A stretch of DNA of 64,000 bases from assembly GCA_013368315.1 (NCBI GenBank), contig JAACJM010000003.1, positions 496,001 through 560,000 on the forward strand, in the 5' to 3' direction. The DNA is from Tetrapyrgos nigripes. Its lineage: Eukaryota > Basidiomycota > Agaricomycetes > Agaricales > Campanellaceae. A program made the translations under genes and the position numbers. Each line of letters opens with the position of its first letter. Positions within the stretch are counted from its first letter, which is position 1. A model generated the notes under the pieces. The model had not been told where the DNA came from. It was given only the letters and a program-made list of their open reading frames with translations, and did no database searches. Positions 11,898-23,123 of the stretch are shown one piece after another.

Positions 11898-13604
11898 ATG
11901 GTCATAGCTGCTTTTCTTTCCCAAAGCAGACGATTCTCCAAGCAAATTCCAGCAGTCTGTTCCAGGGCGTTCTCCTTCACCCTTCCAAAATCGCATTCAC
12001 CCTCCTTTCCAAACACTTCCACCAAGACCGTCACCGAGCATGCATCGGTGACACCCTTGCTCACTTCCGTGGAGGAAGTCATCCAGCTTGCTCCTTCCCA
12101 CACAGGGTCCTTCGTATTCCACCGACTGAGCGAGGAGCGATACAAGACACCCCTCAATCGTCATACTTTCTTTGAGAGGCTCATATCTCTTCTCATACAT
12201 TACCGCCATTTTGAAGAGGCTGGCTCGACGTATGCACGCATGATGGGGGAGGGCTATGTGTCTAGTCTCAAGACGGATGCACAGATGCTTGCTATTGGAT
12301 TGGTGGTTTCCCCGCATCAGTCTCGCGCAGCCTGGTATTCACTTCGATTGATTTTCGCCAATGAAGATTATTCGGAAGACGACTTGATACTACTGCTTGG
12401 TGTCTTTCAATTCCTCGATGCTCCTCCAAGCTTCATGACACAGGTCATACGAGACTTCATGAGTGCTCGTGGAGAGAACTATGTTCCTCATCGACGCTTG
12501 ATCAACATTCTCACTGGTATGTTGGTGAAGGAGGGTCAGATCCAAGAGGCTTTTGAGCTTGCCAACGATTATGACAACCCCAGTGCCCAAGGCTCTCGGT
12601 CACATCCTTACGCTTCCATCATCTCATCTATCGACTCGTTTGACCCTCACAGCCAGCAATCTATCGGCGAGGTTCTCGAAACCGTTCGCGAGAAGGAGAT
12701 TGAGTATGATGCTTCTATATTCAACGCTCTGCTCGCTCATCAAGTGCGGCTCAAGGACGTCGATAAAGCGTTCACGATCTATAGGACACTCATGGATGCC
12801 ACGGAACAAGGTTTCACTTCCCCTGACCACTACACCTTCCGCAATCTCTTCAAACTCATCGGTCGCTCGCCACTCACCTCTACCCTACCCATGTCTCCGA
12901 GAAAGCTTTTCCGAGACATGGTCGACGTCGTCTTTGTGCGTCGCAAAGACCGCACGCCGCGATGTTCAATAGACCACGCCCATTCACTGATGATTCAGTC
13001 TTTACTGGCCTTCGTCATGCGGCGTGATTACGCCGCTGCGTACTATGTCACGAAGTTTGTGGCCATGGTTGGTCTTCCTGTCAGTGCACAGGTCTACCAC
13101 ACTGTCATCCAGGCTATCACTTCGCTGATCATGAAGGACATCTTCCGGGCCCCAAAGACCGGTGGGTCGCCCTGGATGCATCGCTTACTTGGGCTTTCAA
13201 GAAGTGATTTTGAGGGAATGAAGGCGTTTCGAGCCCGTACACCGATCATCTTGGAATTGCTGAGGCAGAGCAAGAGGTCTGGTTTCCTGCTGGATCCTGC
13301 TTCTGCCCCATTGCCCTCACGCATTCGGCGACAATACATGGTCCCAACATTGCCCATGATGAAGAGTCGGTATGAAGTACCTTTACGTCTTCTGTTCGAT
13401 ATCACACCGTTGCAACGTATTCTGAGAAGAGCACTCTTGGCACACCTCGAGCAGGAGAAGGATGTTGTATTTGGTACTGCACCAGAAGCTAGGCAGGCGA
13501 CGGGGGAGTTGATTGCTGCTGCAGAAACGGAGATGATGTCGGAAACCGTAAAGTTGATGAAGTATGATCCAAAGGAGTATTTCACGAAGAGGATCAAGCT
13601 GTAG
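11898..13604 (+). CDS. Mitochondrial PPR-like protein
   Basis: Single-exon gene of 568 residues, unusual here because nearly all neighbours have introns. The N-terminus is basic, Ser/Arg-rich and free of acidic residues for about 30 positions (MVIAAFLSQSRRFSKQIPAV), as in a mitochondrial presequence. The middle is all-helical with several pentatricopeptide-like units. The clearest is DASIFNALLAHQVRLKDVDK followed by AFTIYRTLMD; another is RRLINILTGMLVKEGQIQEA. Fungal PPR proteins bind organellar RNA and act in mitochondrial mRNA stability or translation. I cannot assign it to a named orthologue. Codon use looks normal for the contig. Confidence 0.65.
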   Translation: MVIAAFLSQSRRFSKQIPAVCSRAFSFTLPKSHSPSFPNTSTKTVTEHASVTPLLTSVEEVIQLAPSHTGSFVFHRLSEERYKTPLNRHTFFERLISLLIHYRHFEEAGSTYARMMGEGYVSSLKTDAQMLAIGLVVSPHQSRAAWYSLRLIFANEDYSEDDLILLLGVFQFLDAPPSFMTQVIRDFMSARGENYVPHRRLINILTGMLVKEGQIQEAFELANDYDNPSAQGSRSHPYASIISSIDSFDPHSQQSIGEVLETVREKEIEYDASIFNALLAHQVRLKDVDKAFTIYRTLMDATEQGFTSPDHYTFRNLFKLIGRSPLTSTLPMSPRKLFRDMVDVVFVRRKDRTPRCSIDHAHSLMIQSLLAFVMRRDYAAAYYVTKFVAMVGLPVSAQVYHTVIQAITSLIMKDIFRAPKTGGSPWMHRLLGLSRSDFEGMKAFRARTPIILELLRQSKRSGFLLDPASAPLPSRIRRQYMVPTLPMMKSRYEVPLRLLFDITPLQRILRRALLAHLEQEKDVVFGTAPEARQATGELIAAAETEMMSETVKLMKYDPKEYFTKRIKL

Positions 13605-14437
13605 TCCGTGTTACTGTAGTAATGTTTTAATTGTGGGTAGAACATTTTTCACCCCAGTTCTCTGCTTTCCCAAACGCTTTCTTCTTTTCTGATTTAGCAC
13701 CCCTCTCATGACTATGTCGTTGTATGCAAAACTATTTCACAAAGACGCAACTTTGTCCGAACTTCGTGCCTCGTTGATGTTGATGTAATTCCCTGAGATC
13801 CGTCAATATAGTCGACTTCCTCCAGCTTCCTCCAGGCACGTCTATCAAGCGTTCCTAGGGTGCGAAATGCCTCAGTCTATTCGTAGATGCACTCTCACGT
13901 TTCGGTGCCGGGCTAATTCAAGAAATCAGCGAGTAAGTCCGCCACTTATCTGGGTTCAAGAGCAGTTCCAAAATTCTCATAGATTTTAGTATGGTTGCAG
14001 CGACCTCATCCGCTTGACTTCGGAATTCTGTACTTATTGACAAGCGCTCTAAACGAATCGACATTCTGAAAAGACTTTGCGCAGTGGTGCCGCTATCTCT
14101 GATCGTGTCTGACATCGAAAGGCTCCTCATTTCATCATGCCACACCAAATGATTGGTATGAGCAGGGGGAAAGCCAAGCGGGGTCTATCAACTCGGCAGA
14201 ATGTATACTTTCGGACTGGGGTTGAAGCCGATTCGCTGACCAGGCATTAAGGAATATGATCTCTTTCTACGGTATTCCAAAGCTCTATTTCATAGTTATT
14301 CTTAAACACCTCCGATCTAGTGGCTTTCAGCACCTCGCTGCTCTCTGGTCCATATTCCCATCTCTACGCCTAGCGTTCCTCCAATTATCGTTCTGCAATT
14401 ACTTGCGTCCAGGTCCTTGAAGATGGAGGCCAAAAGG
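13605..14437. other. Intergenic, no gene supported
   Basis: About 830 bases between the PPR-like gene and the second cupredoxin. I see no motif-bearing frame. The right end carries the TATA box of the cupredoxin gene. Confidence 0.5.
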
Positions 14438-14445
14438 TATATAAG
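14438..14445 (+). promoter_or_regulatory. TATA box for cupredoxin gene 2
   Basis: TATATAAG lies 79-86 bases before the ATG at 14524. It is a close match to the consensus, at a spacing like that of the upstream paralogue. Confidence 0.5.
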
Positions 14446-14523
14446 GTGTCTGCTCGGTCGTTCATTCCCCAGGTTTCTACAAACCGACAGACAATCTCAG
14501 TCCTACTTCTCTCACTGCTCAGC

Positions 14524-15157
14524 ATGCGCTTCACTGCTCTTCTTTCTGCCATTGCCATCGTTGCCGTGCCAGTCCTTGGTGCCAACTTCAACGTCACGGT
14601 CGGAGCTAACGACGACTTTATCTTCCTGCCCGACCAAATCAGCGGCGTTTTGCCCGGCGACACTATCACCTTCACCTTCGTGTCGAGGAACCGTGAGTTG
14701 TTTTCCCTCGTTAGCATGTATTCAAGGCGTACTGACTCAACACCACCAGACTCGGCCACCACCACTACTTTCGTTAGTCTCCCATAGACAGACTATATGA
14801 CTACCCACTAATGTAGATGCTATTTTAGAGTAACCCCTGCCCTCCCCCCAAAGGAGGAGTAGGACCTAACGGATTCGATACTGGATTGTGAGTACGATTC
14901 CTACCCATACGGGATTGACTTGTAGATTTTTAGATGGTGGCTAATTTTTTCTTCTTGCTAGCCATGACTCCGCTTCTGAAGGAGACCCATCTGTCGTGGT
15001 CACCATTGAGGACACGGAGCCTCACTTCGTCGCTTGTATGCAAGCTGCTGGCGCCCACTGTCACCGGGGTATGACCTTTGCGATCAACCCTACTGAGGAC
15101 TTGAGCTACGAAGAGTTCTTGAACAACGCGCTCAACGACCCAATTCAGACCTTTTGA
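14524..15157 (+). CDS. Secreted cupredoxin-like protein (paralogue 2)
   Basis: Four exons, 14524-14692, 14750-14772, 14829-14887 and 14962-15157, give 148 residues. The signal peptide is MRFTALLSAIAIVAVPVLG. The mature part aligns along its whole length with the product of 10968-11575: FNVTVGANDDFIFLPDQI, GDTITFTFVSRNHS, NPCPPPKGG, GFDTGF, VVVTIEDTEPHFVAC and AGAHCHRGMTFAINP, with the same His and Cys/His/Met candidate copper ligands. Exon 1 is exactly 169 bases in both genes and the last intron is at the same site, so they are tandem paralogues separated by the PPR-like gene. The middle intron is at a different place in the two. Confidence 0.85.
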
Positions 15158-15442
15158 AGCAAAGATGAAGAGAGAGAGTAGCAGACGGGACGTTTAACAC
15201 GGTATTGGCATCATCGTACTTGGCTCTATTTGGTTATTCCGGGCTTGGGTTCTATTGTAATTACTTATGCGGTATCTGTATCGCAAAAAAACACAAAATG
15301 AAAGGTTCCGGTCCTCGTGCATATTTTCAGACAGGTCGCGGTAACGCACAATAAGAAAGTTGGATTTTTGTACAACTGAGTATTATACAACTTTTTTTTA
15401 AAAATAACGGCATGCAGGGCCGATTCGGTGTGAGGCTTCTTC
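15158..15442. other. Short convergent intergenic region
   Basis: It separates the 3' ends of cupredoxin gene 2 and the 2-isopropylmalate synthase gene. It contains A/T-rich stretches (for example around 15390-15405), consistent with 3' processing signals for both. No gene is seen. Confidence 0.5.
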
Positions 15443-18045
15443 CTACTTCCCATTGACCATCTTCTTCAATACAAGATCCAATCCATTCGCAGAACTCAAG
15501 ATAGCCTTGACACCTGACGCCGTAATATCAGTATCAGTAGCTACACCCCATGAGCTCATCTTCTTCTTTCCCGCCACCTCGTAGATCAGGTCGACGTACG
15601 AAGCAGCCACCACATCAGATCCTTCTCCAATAGAATGCTCCGCGTAGTCTCTGATCGTCAATTTCCCTTCAATCTGTGTATGTAGAGCGGCCAGCATGGA
15701 AGAGAGAGGACCATTACCCTCTCCCGTGACCGTCTTTTGTTCTCCAAGTAAGAGAATCTCGCCAGTGAGAACACGACGGCCCTCATCCAAATGCTCCAGC
15801 TTGAACGATTTAGACGACCTCAAAGCAAGCTTGGCTTCCTTGACCTCGGTATTATACCCATACGTCGTCTGGAACAACTTTGTCACCGCATCCATCGATA
15901 TCTCTCCGTTCGATTCCCTAGCAGCCCTCTGCACAACTTCAAAGAACGAAGCCTGCAGTTTTCGTGGCAACTCCAAACCCAAAGAGTTGACAATGACGCT
16001 GGCGACGTAGGTTTGATCCGTCTTAGAGTTGTATCCTACGGTAAGTTTGAGCTCAGGGAGTTCCCTGTCACCTATAAAGTTGTTGGCTGCGCTCAGAACG
16101 GCACGTAGACCTGAGCGAGCGATGTCACTGTCGATACCGACACCCCACCATGATGTTGAGGATTTTCGGTTATCGGCAGGGACGAGTTCGACATAGGATG
16201 CGGCACTGGCGCTTTCGTCCTCGCCAATAGTGTGTTCGGTGTATTCTCGGAGAGCGAGGTCGATGTTGAGGTGGGTGCGCAAAGCGTCCAAAAGGGCAGA
16301 CAGGGGACCGTTACCATCTCCTCTGATAACCCTCAACACACCATCGACAGAGACAGTCCCATCAAACCTGCGACGACGGATAGATTCATCGCCAGAGTCG
16401 GGTGAATCTTCTTCAGGCTCAGCCGAGATCTTGAAATTATGCAAAGACAATCGGCCTTTGAATCCCGACCCGACATGATACGACCGTCTGAACGCATTGG
16501 TAATATCCTCGACTGCCATTTCCCTCGCTTCACGATCTGACACCTCCTGAACGACCTGATAGAACACAACTTGAAGTTTACGAGGCAAGTCGAGGTGCAG
16601 GTGTTGCTTGATGAGATAGGCGATACCACCCTTGCCAGATTGGGAGTTGACCCGGATGACGGCTTCGTAGTTCAAGCCCAAATCGAGAGGGTCAACAGGC
16701 AAGTAAGGCATATCCCAATACTGGGGTTCGCCTTTGGAAGCTGCTTCGGCATGTCTGATTTTTTGGGCTTCAAAGCCCTTTTTGATGGCATCCTGATGTG
16801 AGCCGGAGAAGGCGGTGAAAACGAGTTCGCCAGCGTAGGGATGACGAGGGTGGACGGGGAGGTCGTTGCATTGGGTCACAACGTCAATGACGGAGGGAAT
16901 GTCGCTAAAGTCAAGGCCGGGGGGGATGCCTTGGGAGTAGAGGTTCAAAGCGAGGTTGACGAGGTCAACGTTGCCTGTCCGTTCACCGTTTCCGAAGAGG
17001 CAACCTTCGATACGGTCTCCGCCAGCGAGGACACCAAGTTCAGCAGAAGCGATCCCAGTACCTAGAATGACATGAGCAAAGTAGAGAGCCACGCCAGATA
17101 GCAGACACACCTCTGTCATTATGCGGATGCAGACTGACAATGATTTTTTCCCTCTCTGATATGTTCCGGCAAAAATACTCGATCTAATACCGAGAGTCAA
17201 CATTATTTTTTTTCAAATGCAAAAAGAAGGGGGAAAAAATCATACCTGATCGGCGTAGTGATTAGGAGGGCCTATTTCTACCGTGCTCGGAAGGTTGAAG
17301 ATGATACGGTCTTCACCAGTTCCTGCCTTTCCCCAAGCGGCTTTGACAGCTTCACAAACCTCTAAAGCAAAGTCTGGTTCTGTTTGAGTGAAAGTTTCCG
17401 GGCTGTATTCATATTTGAAGATCGTCCCGTACTTGGCGGTACATTGTTCCGTCAGTTCCCTGGCAATTTTTGTATGTTTGGCAGCGAGGGTGACAGTCTC
17501 TTCTTTAGAATTGCGGAAGACGACGTTACGAAAGGTGGGGCTAGTCGCATTGTACATGTGGAGAATGGCATGTTTTGTACCTGCTACTGAATCAATAGTT
17601 CGTTTGATAAGATCTTCACGTGCAGGGGTCAAGACCTAGCTCAACATAAGTTCAATGATTTAGCTTAACCAGAATTGTGAAGGCAAGACTAACTTGGATC
17701 CAGACATCGTCAGGTATCTCTTTGTGCTCGACCAAATTGCGGACAAACTGGAAATCGGTATCACTGGCGGCAGGGTATGCGACCTCGATTTGCTTGACAC
17801 CACATTCGACAAGCTGTCTAAAGAAAGTGGTCTTTTGCTCGATAGTCATTGGGTTTGCGAGGGCCTGGTTACCGTCTCGCAGATCTGTAGAAAGCCATAT
17901 TGGAGCTTTGGAGAAGGTTTTCGAGGGCCATTGACGGTCCTTGAGGTTTATGGGAGTGTACGGCTTGTACTTTTTGGAAGGATCGGGGCTGCAAGCAGTC
18001 AGGAAAAAAGAAACAGTAGAACGACAAGACTCACAGCATAGGCAT
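15443..18045 (-). CDS. LEU4: 2-Isopropylmalate synthase with two regulatory domains
   Basis: Five exons, 18035-18045, 17694-17988, 17246-17635, 17111-17183 and 15443-17061, encode 795 residues in continuous frame. The enzyme condenses acetyl-CoA with 2-ketoisovalerate, the first committed step of leucine synthesis. Catalytic part: [19 protein letters not shown] near residue 60, the [15 protein letters not shown] motif near residue 250, and [20 protein letters not shown], all signatures of the TIM barrel. The C-terminal half carries two consecutive copies of the LeuA regulatory domain. Copy 1 (about 388-590) has [56 protein letters not shown] and GVGIDSDI. Copy 2 (about 600-795) has [48 protein letters not shown] and GVATDTDI. 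Copy 2 lacks NSQSGKGG. Yeast Leu4 is about 620 residues with one such domain. Confidence 0.93.
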
Positions 18046-18111
18046 GGTGGGGTATAGAAATGAAAGAAGGGCTGCTACTATAATTTGATTTAAATAGCTT
18101 GAAAACTTTCA

Positions 18112-18133
18112 TGACTCGTGCAATTTGACGTCA
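18112..18133. promoter_or_regulatory. Gcn4/CREB-type sites between LEU4 and GluRS genes
   Basis: TGACTC at 18112-18117 matches six of seven bases of the Gcn4/Cpc1 site, and TGACGTCA at 18126-18133 is a perfect CRE palindrome. Both lie in the 309 bases between the start codons of a leucine-biosynthesis gene and an aminoacyl-tRNA synthetase gene, which are classic targets of general amino-acid control. Confidence 0.5.
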
Positions 18134-18162
18134 TCATCGATATACTCTACATAGGACTACCT

Positions 18163-18278
18163 ACACAACAAGTATGTAGTACTTGGAATCGAAGAGTAGT
18201 CCGGGGTGCTCGTTTCTCGTTGCAGATATTACTAGCACTCTTGTACACACAACAAATGGTAGTACTTGGAATCGAAGA
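18163..18278. repeat. Imperfect direct repeat in the LEU4/GluRS promoter
   Basis: Two copies of a ~32-base element lie at 18163-18195 and 18247-18278. The shared right part is TAGTACTTGGAATCGAAGA; the left part is ACACAACAA. The copies are 84 bases apart. Both are inside the divergent promoter, just upstream of the GluRS start. Confidence 0.7.
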
Positions 18279-18354
18279 CTGGTTATGACAGACGCGTTGG
18301 TCACGCTAAGAGATAATCGCGGCGATCGCGACAAGTTCTCTTCACTCTACCACC

Positions 18355-21080
18355 ATGTCTGGAACCCTGACGCTTTCATCCAAGCTGTCACCGTTCCCTT
18401 ATGGGATCCTAGCAATTGCTACATGCTCTGAAGCCATTCAAGTCGTTTATGATGAAACAATAACAAAACCTGTTCTAGAGATCAAAGGATCAAAGGTCGA
18501 GAACGAGGACGAGATCGTTCACGCTCTGGCCACAGCCGCAGGCGTTGTGGAGGCTAGTCCTAGTGTAGGTTTCATCTTAGCATGCTGTAACACGAAAATT
18601 TATGATTGTCCCTCAAGGCCGCATCGTTTTTGGCCCTCTCAAAAACACTCCCGACAGCTTCAGCACTCCCTGATATCATGTCTGCTCTTGAATCATTGGA
18701 CGACCATCTTGCTTGGAGAACATATCTCATCGGACATGAAATCACGGTAGCAGACTGGGTAGTATGGGGAGCGATGAAATGTATGCTTTTAACTTCTCTA
18801 CTTCTTCTAAATTATCCATCGCGTCGTTAGCCAACAACAAACTAATGGGTCTGCTCAAAAACGGTAGACATCCCCACGTCCTACGTTGGTCCAACCATCT
18901 CGAGTCCCTCGATTCCACTCAAGCAGCTTTCGCTAGCCTTACTGCCGCGAAAGCCAGCAAAGCTCGTTCTACAAAAGTCGCAGCAAGTTTTGCTTTGGGT
19001 TTGGAAGGGGCCGAAATGGGCAAAGTTGTCACTCGTTTTCCTCCCGAGCCAAGTGGTTACCTCCATATCGGTCATGCAAAAGCTGCCATGCTCAATCAGT
19101 ATTTTGCCAAAATGTATGAAGGAAAGCTGATCATTCGTTTTGATGACACGAATCCTTCGAAAGAGAAGGTGAGTCGATATCTGCCCAGAAAGGTAATTTG
19201 ACTCATATGTTTTCTGTAGAGTGAATTTGAGGAGACGATCCTTGAAGACCTGGAACTTCTCGATATTCGAGGAGACGTCGTGACTCATACATCCGATTAC
19301 TTTGACCAACTGTATGATCTCGCGATCAAGATGATTGAGACTGGCAAAGCATACGCAGACAACACTGAGCGTGAGCAGGTCATAGCCGTCCATACACTCC
19401 CCATTCAATAATCTTCCTGACTCTCGATTTTTAGATGCAACACGAGCGACGTGAGGGTATCGCCTCTGCTCATCGTGACGATAGTGTCGAAGACAACCTA
19501 AAGCACTTTGCTGAAATGAAGTCTGGTTCCGAGGAGGGCCTCAAATGGTGTTTACGTGCCAAACTCAGTGTCGATGATCCCAACAAGGCTCTACGCGATC
19601 CTGTCATCTATCGTTGCAACGTTCTTCCTCATCACCGTACTGGGTTAGTTTTCTTTTTGTTTTGTTCAAGTAGCCCATGCTAAGACTTCCGACAGCGACA
19701 AGTGGAAGATCTATCCCACATACGACTTTGCCTGTCCGGTCGTTGACTCTATTGAGGGTGTTACACATGCATTGAGGACCAACGAGTACCGAGACCGTAA
19801 TCCTCAATATTGGTGGATGATTGACGCTCTTGGATTGCGAAAAGTTAAGATTTGGGATTTCAGGTAACTACTAAAGCCCTCTCCTCGAAAACCACCAGAT
19901 GCTAACAACCCCTTCTCTAGCCGTCTCAACTTCATCTACACTCTCCTCTCCAAACGAAAGCTGCATCAATTCGTCAACAATGGCCAAGTCCGAGGATGGG
20001 ACGACCCTCGATTCCCTACTGTCCGTGGTATTCGACGACGTGGGCTGACTGTCGAGGCATTGAGACAATTCATGTTGTTACAAGGCCCTTCACAAGCTGT
20101 TGTCTCGTTGGAATGGGATTCGATTTGGGCGTTGAATAAAAAGGTGATCGATCCGGTTGCGCCGAGGCATTGGGCTATTGTTGAGGATAAAAAGTGAGTT
20201 TTTGGGTTAGAAGAGGTTGCGGTCTACTGACATGACTTTGTTGTGGTGGTTAATAGAGTATCGGTGACGATTAAAGGAGGACCTGCATCTCCAGAGGTGA
20301 AGACTTTACCTAAGCACAAAAAGAACCCAGATGTCGGGGAGAAGAATACAGTTTATTCTTCAAACATCCTCGTCGAGCAAGAAGATGCGCAATCCTTCGA
20401 GGACCAGGAGGAGGTGAGTCTGGTCTCTTCGACAATGTGTATTCTTCCGACCCTCGTTTATGCTCTTTTTCATTCAGATCACCCTCATGGACTGGGGCAA
20501 CGCTTTCGTCCGTTCCAAAACCACCGACTCTTCCGGCCAAATCACATCCATCGAAATGCAACTCCACCTCGAAGGAGACTTTAAAAAGACCAAGAAAAAA
20601 ATCACCTGGCTCGCTCAACCCACCTCGTCCCACCCTCTCATCCCCGTCACCCTTCTCGACTACGACTACCTCATCACCAAGAAAAAGTTGGAGGAAGACG
20701 ACAATGTGGAGGATTTCATTACACCTGTGACAGAGTTCAGGGAGAGTACAGTAGCGGATGCGAATGTGAAGGAGTTGAAGAAAGGGGATATTATTCAGTT
20801 TGAGAGGAAGGGGTATTTTATTTACGATGGGGAGGATAAGAATGAGGGAAGGATGGAGTTTATAAGGATCCCGGATGGGAAGGCGGCGAATTTGGCTAGT
20901 AAAGCTGGTGCGGCATCCACGCCTGCGAATAAAGCTGGAGCAGCGAAAGATGATCCAACGAAGATTGACACGTCCTCCGTGACGAAGATGTACAAGTTGG
21001 AGCCTGTGTATGGGGAACAGGTGAAGCCGGATGTGGATGCTACGAAGATGTATAAAGTGGATAATATCTATAAGGTGTAG
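18355..21080 (+). CDS. GUS1: Cytosolic glutamyl-tRNA synthetase
   Basis: Multi-exon gene running from ATG 18355 to TAG 21080. It charges tRNA-Glu in the cytosol. The N-terminal ~200 residues form a GST-like appendage ([33 protein letters not shown]), as in eukaryotic GluRS, which uses it to bind the Arc1-type cofactor. The class I catalytic core begins with [20 protein letters not shown], containing the HIGH signature, then [43 protein letters not shown] and [32 protein letters not shown] is the KMSKS equivalent, and [15 protein letters not shown] follows. The C-terminal beta-barrel anticodon part includes LMDWGNAFV and KKKITWLA. It is the eukaryotic/archaeal class rather than the bacterial type. 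It is divergent from LEU4. Confidence 0.94.
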
Positions 21081-21349
21081 AAGATTTCTCCAGTGTATCC
21101 ATAGGTAGTCATCAAAATCTGAAGTGTACCATTCTTTCAGTAGGCTGGCGATGGCGTGTATGCCTTAAAACTTCTGGTACATCCAAGCAATCACTACGCT
21201 TCAGAAAGTACAATGATAGAAACACAATGTTAAAACTTTTCAACTTTTCTAGATCCCAAACGCGTACGCTAAATCATACCAAGCTGACCTCTTCTGCCTC
21301 TTTTCCGTCCTACTTCCCATGTCACGCATCGATGACTCCCCTTCCCCTT

Positions 21350-21938
21350 CTAAGAGGAGGGAGTCATCCCTTCATGCTTCGTAGCCCCCTCCACACCAGT
21401 GAACCAACTGACACGATCCTTCGTATACTGCTCAACCGTAGGCCTCAACTTCGTCTCGTGCAAATTAAAATCATCGACAGTGCCAATGCGCAAGATGCTC
21501 ATCCAGGCCAACTCTCTCCAACCCGATACATGAGCGTGCCGCAAGTGGAACAAAAGTAGTTGGTCATTTTTTTGTGCGAACCGATGCTTTGAGCTTGGCC
21601 AAAGGTTTTGAGGTTGTCCTGGCCGCGGATGTGCTTTAAATATTTGTCGTCGACGGTAAAGTTGGAAGCGAACATGGACGCGGTGATTTTACGGCAGTCG
21701 GTGCAGTTGCAGACATGAACATTGACCAAGCCCGGGCCTTGGGTTGGCTGCAAGAAACGATAGTAGAGCTGAGTCAGAGGTCATTTTGGGGGAAGAGAGC
21801 AGGTAGGAGACTCACGAATGCAAGTTGCACGGCACCACAAAAACATGTCGCCGTCGCTTCATCTTCTTTAGACCAACCGTCATTAGCCAAGCCAGCCTGA
21901 GGGATATAGGGTTTAGATCTATCAGCGGAGGCGGCCAT
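21350..21938 (-). CDS. GFA/CENP-V-type zinc protein, apparent frameshift
   Basis: Glutathione-dependent formaldehyde-activating-like (GFA/CENP-V, Mss4-fold) protein. The start is MAASADRSKPYIPQAGL at 21938. One intron (about 21754-21815) joins ATCFCGAVQLAF to PTQGPGLVNVHVCNCTDC. Zinc ligands typical of the family are seen: CFCGAV, CNCTDCRK and FCSTCGTLMYRVGE. After GESWPG the frame hits TGA near 21508. The expected continuation, MSILRIGTVDDFNLHETKL and on to the stop at 21350, is open in the next frame. A single missing base after the Gly codon explains this. Either the gene is broken here, or the assembly lost one base. The true product is likely a small cytosolic zinc protein of unknown substrate. 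Confidence 0.72.
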
Positions 21939-23123
21939 GGTTACAAGTACGGTGATGAGAAATGCTGCTGTGGTAGATATTGGAGGTTGGTGGTCCCCCA
22001 ATTCCTCTAGACCTCAAATAGGTCTCAGTCGTTTATTAATATCAGATTTTGAAGCGTCTGTCGATTCTCTGATAGGAACAAAGACCCAAAGTCTTCTGAA
22101 TTCACATAGGCGGCTTCATAACCGATCCATGTAGACGGTGCCAATGACGCAAAAACGCATAAATTCAGGTCGAGGAACAAGAGAATGAAACATACAATTT
22201 ATCATGGCCACCTTCAACAACAACCAGCTGATCAACCAGCAAACTTCGTTAAGTACCTCGCTGTTGAGCGCTGAGCGTCTTCCTTCTCCACATACGTCAT
22301 AGAATTTCCCGCTACTAGTATAATAGCCGTCCTTCTCTCGAGCTTGCGACGTCATTTTCTCTCGAAGATAACACTAAAGTAACGAAAAGATTGTATGTTA
22401 ATCAATTGCAAAATACAGAAACGACACCAGGGCCGACCCACGAAAAGACGCAGTGTTGGAGTAACGAGTCTACAAGGTTTTCAAATGACATGACGAATGG
22501 ATCCAGATAAGTGAGGGGATACAGCTCAGGGTAAGCACACTAGCCAGTAGAGGTACCCAGGTACTGGTAGACAGAGGACGCCTGGTAGAGACCAAAAGAC
22601 GGTAGGCCTCGAGTCTAAGGGCTGGGAAGCCAAACAGACCCGATTCCGAGCCTTGGGAGGAATTCGGAGAGCAAGGCCGGTTGAGTGATGAACTTGCAAG
22701 AACCATAATGCAACTGATACAGTACTAGTCAAGTACGAGTATCAGCTGCAAACCAGCTGAGCCTATACCTTGCGAGGGTCGACTTGGTGGTGGTAAGAAA
22801 CGAGACAGTCACGAAAAGCGACGCGTCTTTCTGACCTTTTCCGAGTCTATGACAGGATATTAGGACTTATTGAAACGCCCGATAGAGAGTTCCAGTGTCT
22901 GACTCCTAGACTCCATCCAGCGATTCCGGTAAATGCCGATCTGAGAATGAACCTTATTGTTTTTGGATAATCCATCCAAACTTCGCTTAAAGAATTCTTT
23001 GCATCAACGAGAGCGGAAGACGACATCGCAAACTTTTTGTAACTCTTAAACACCTTCAAAACAACTAAAGTACGTTTTCAGGACTCTCGCGAAAGTATCT
23101 GGTACTTATCAACTTTATTCAGG
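21939..23123. other. Intergenic upstream of RPS12
   Basis: About 1.2 kb with no gene I can support. A short frame on the minus strand near 22355 (MTSQAREKDGYYTSSGKFYD, followed by a good donor GTATGT) has no visible second exon. The right end contains the RPS12 promoter and leader. Confidence 0.45.

Noticed and set aside
22116..22355. Minus-strand frame beginning MTSQAREKDGYYTSSGKFYD
   Set aside because: A good donor follows but no continuing exon could be found, so I did not call a gene.
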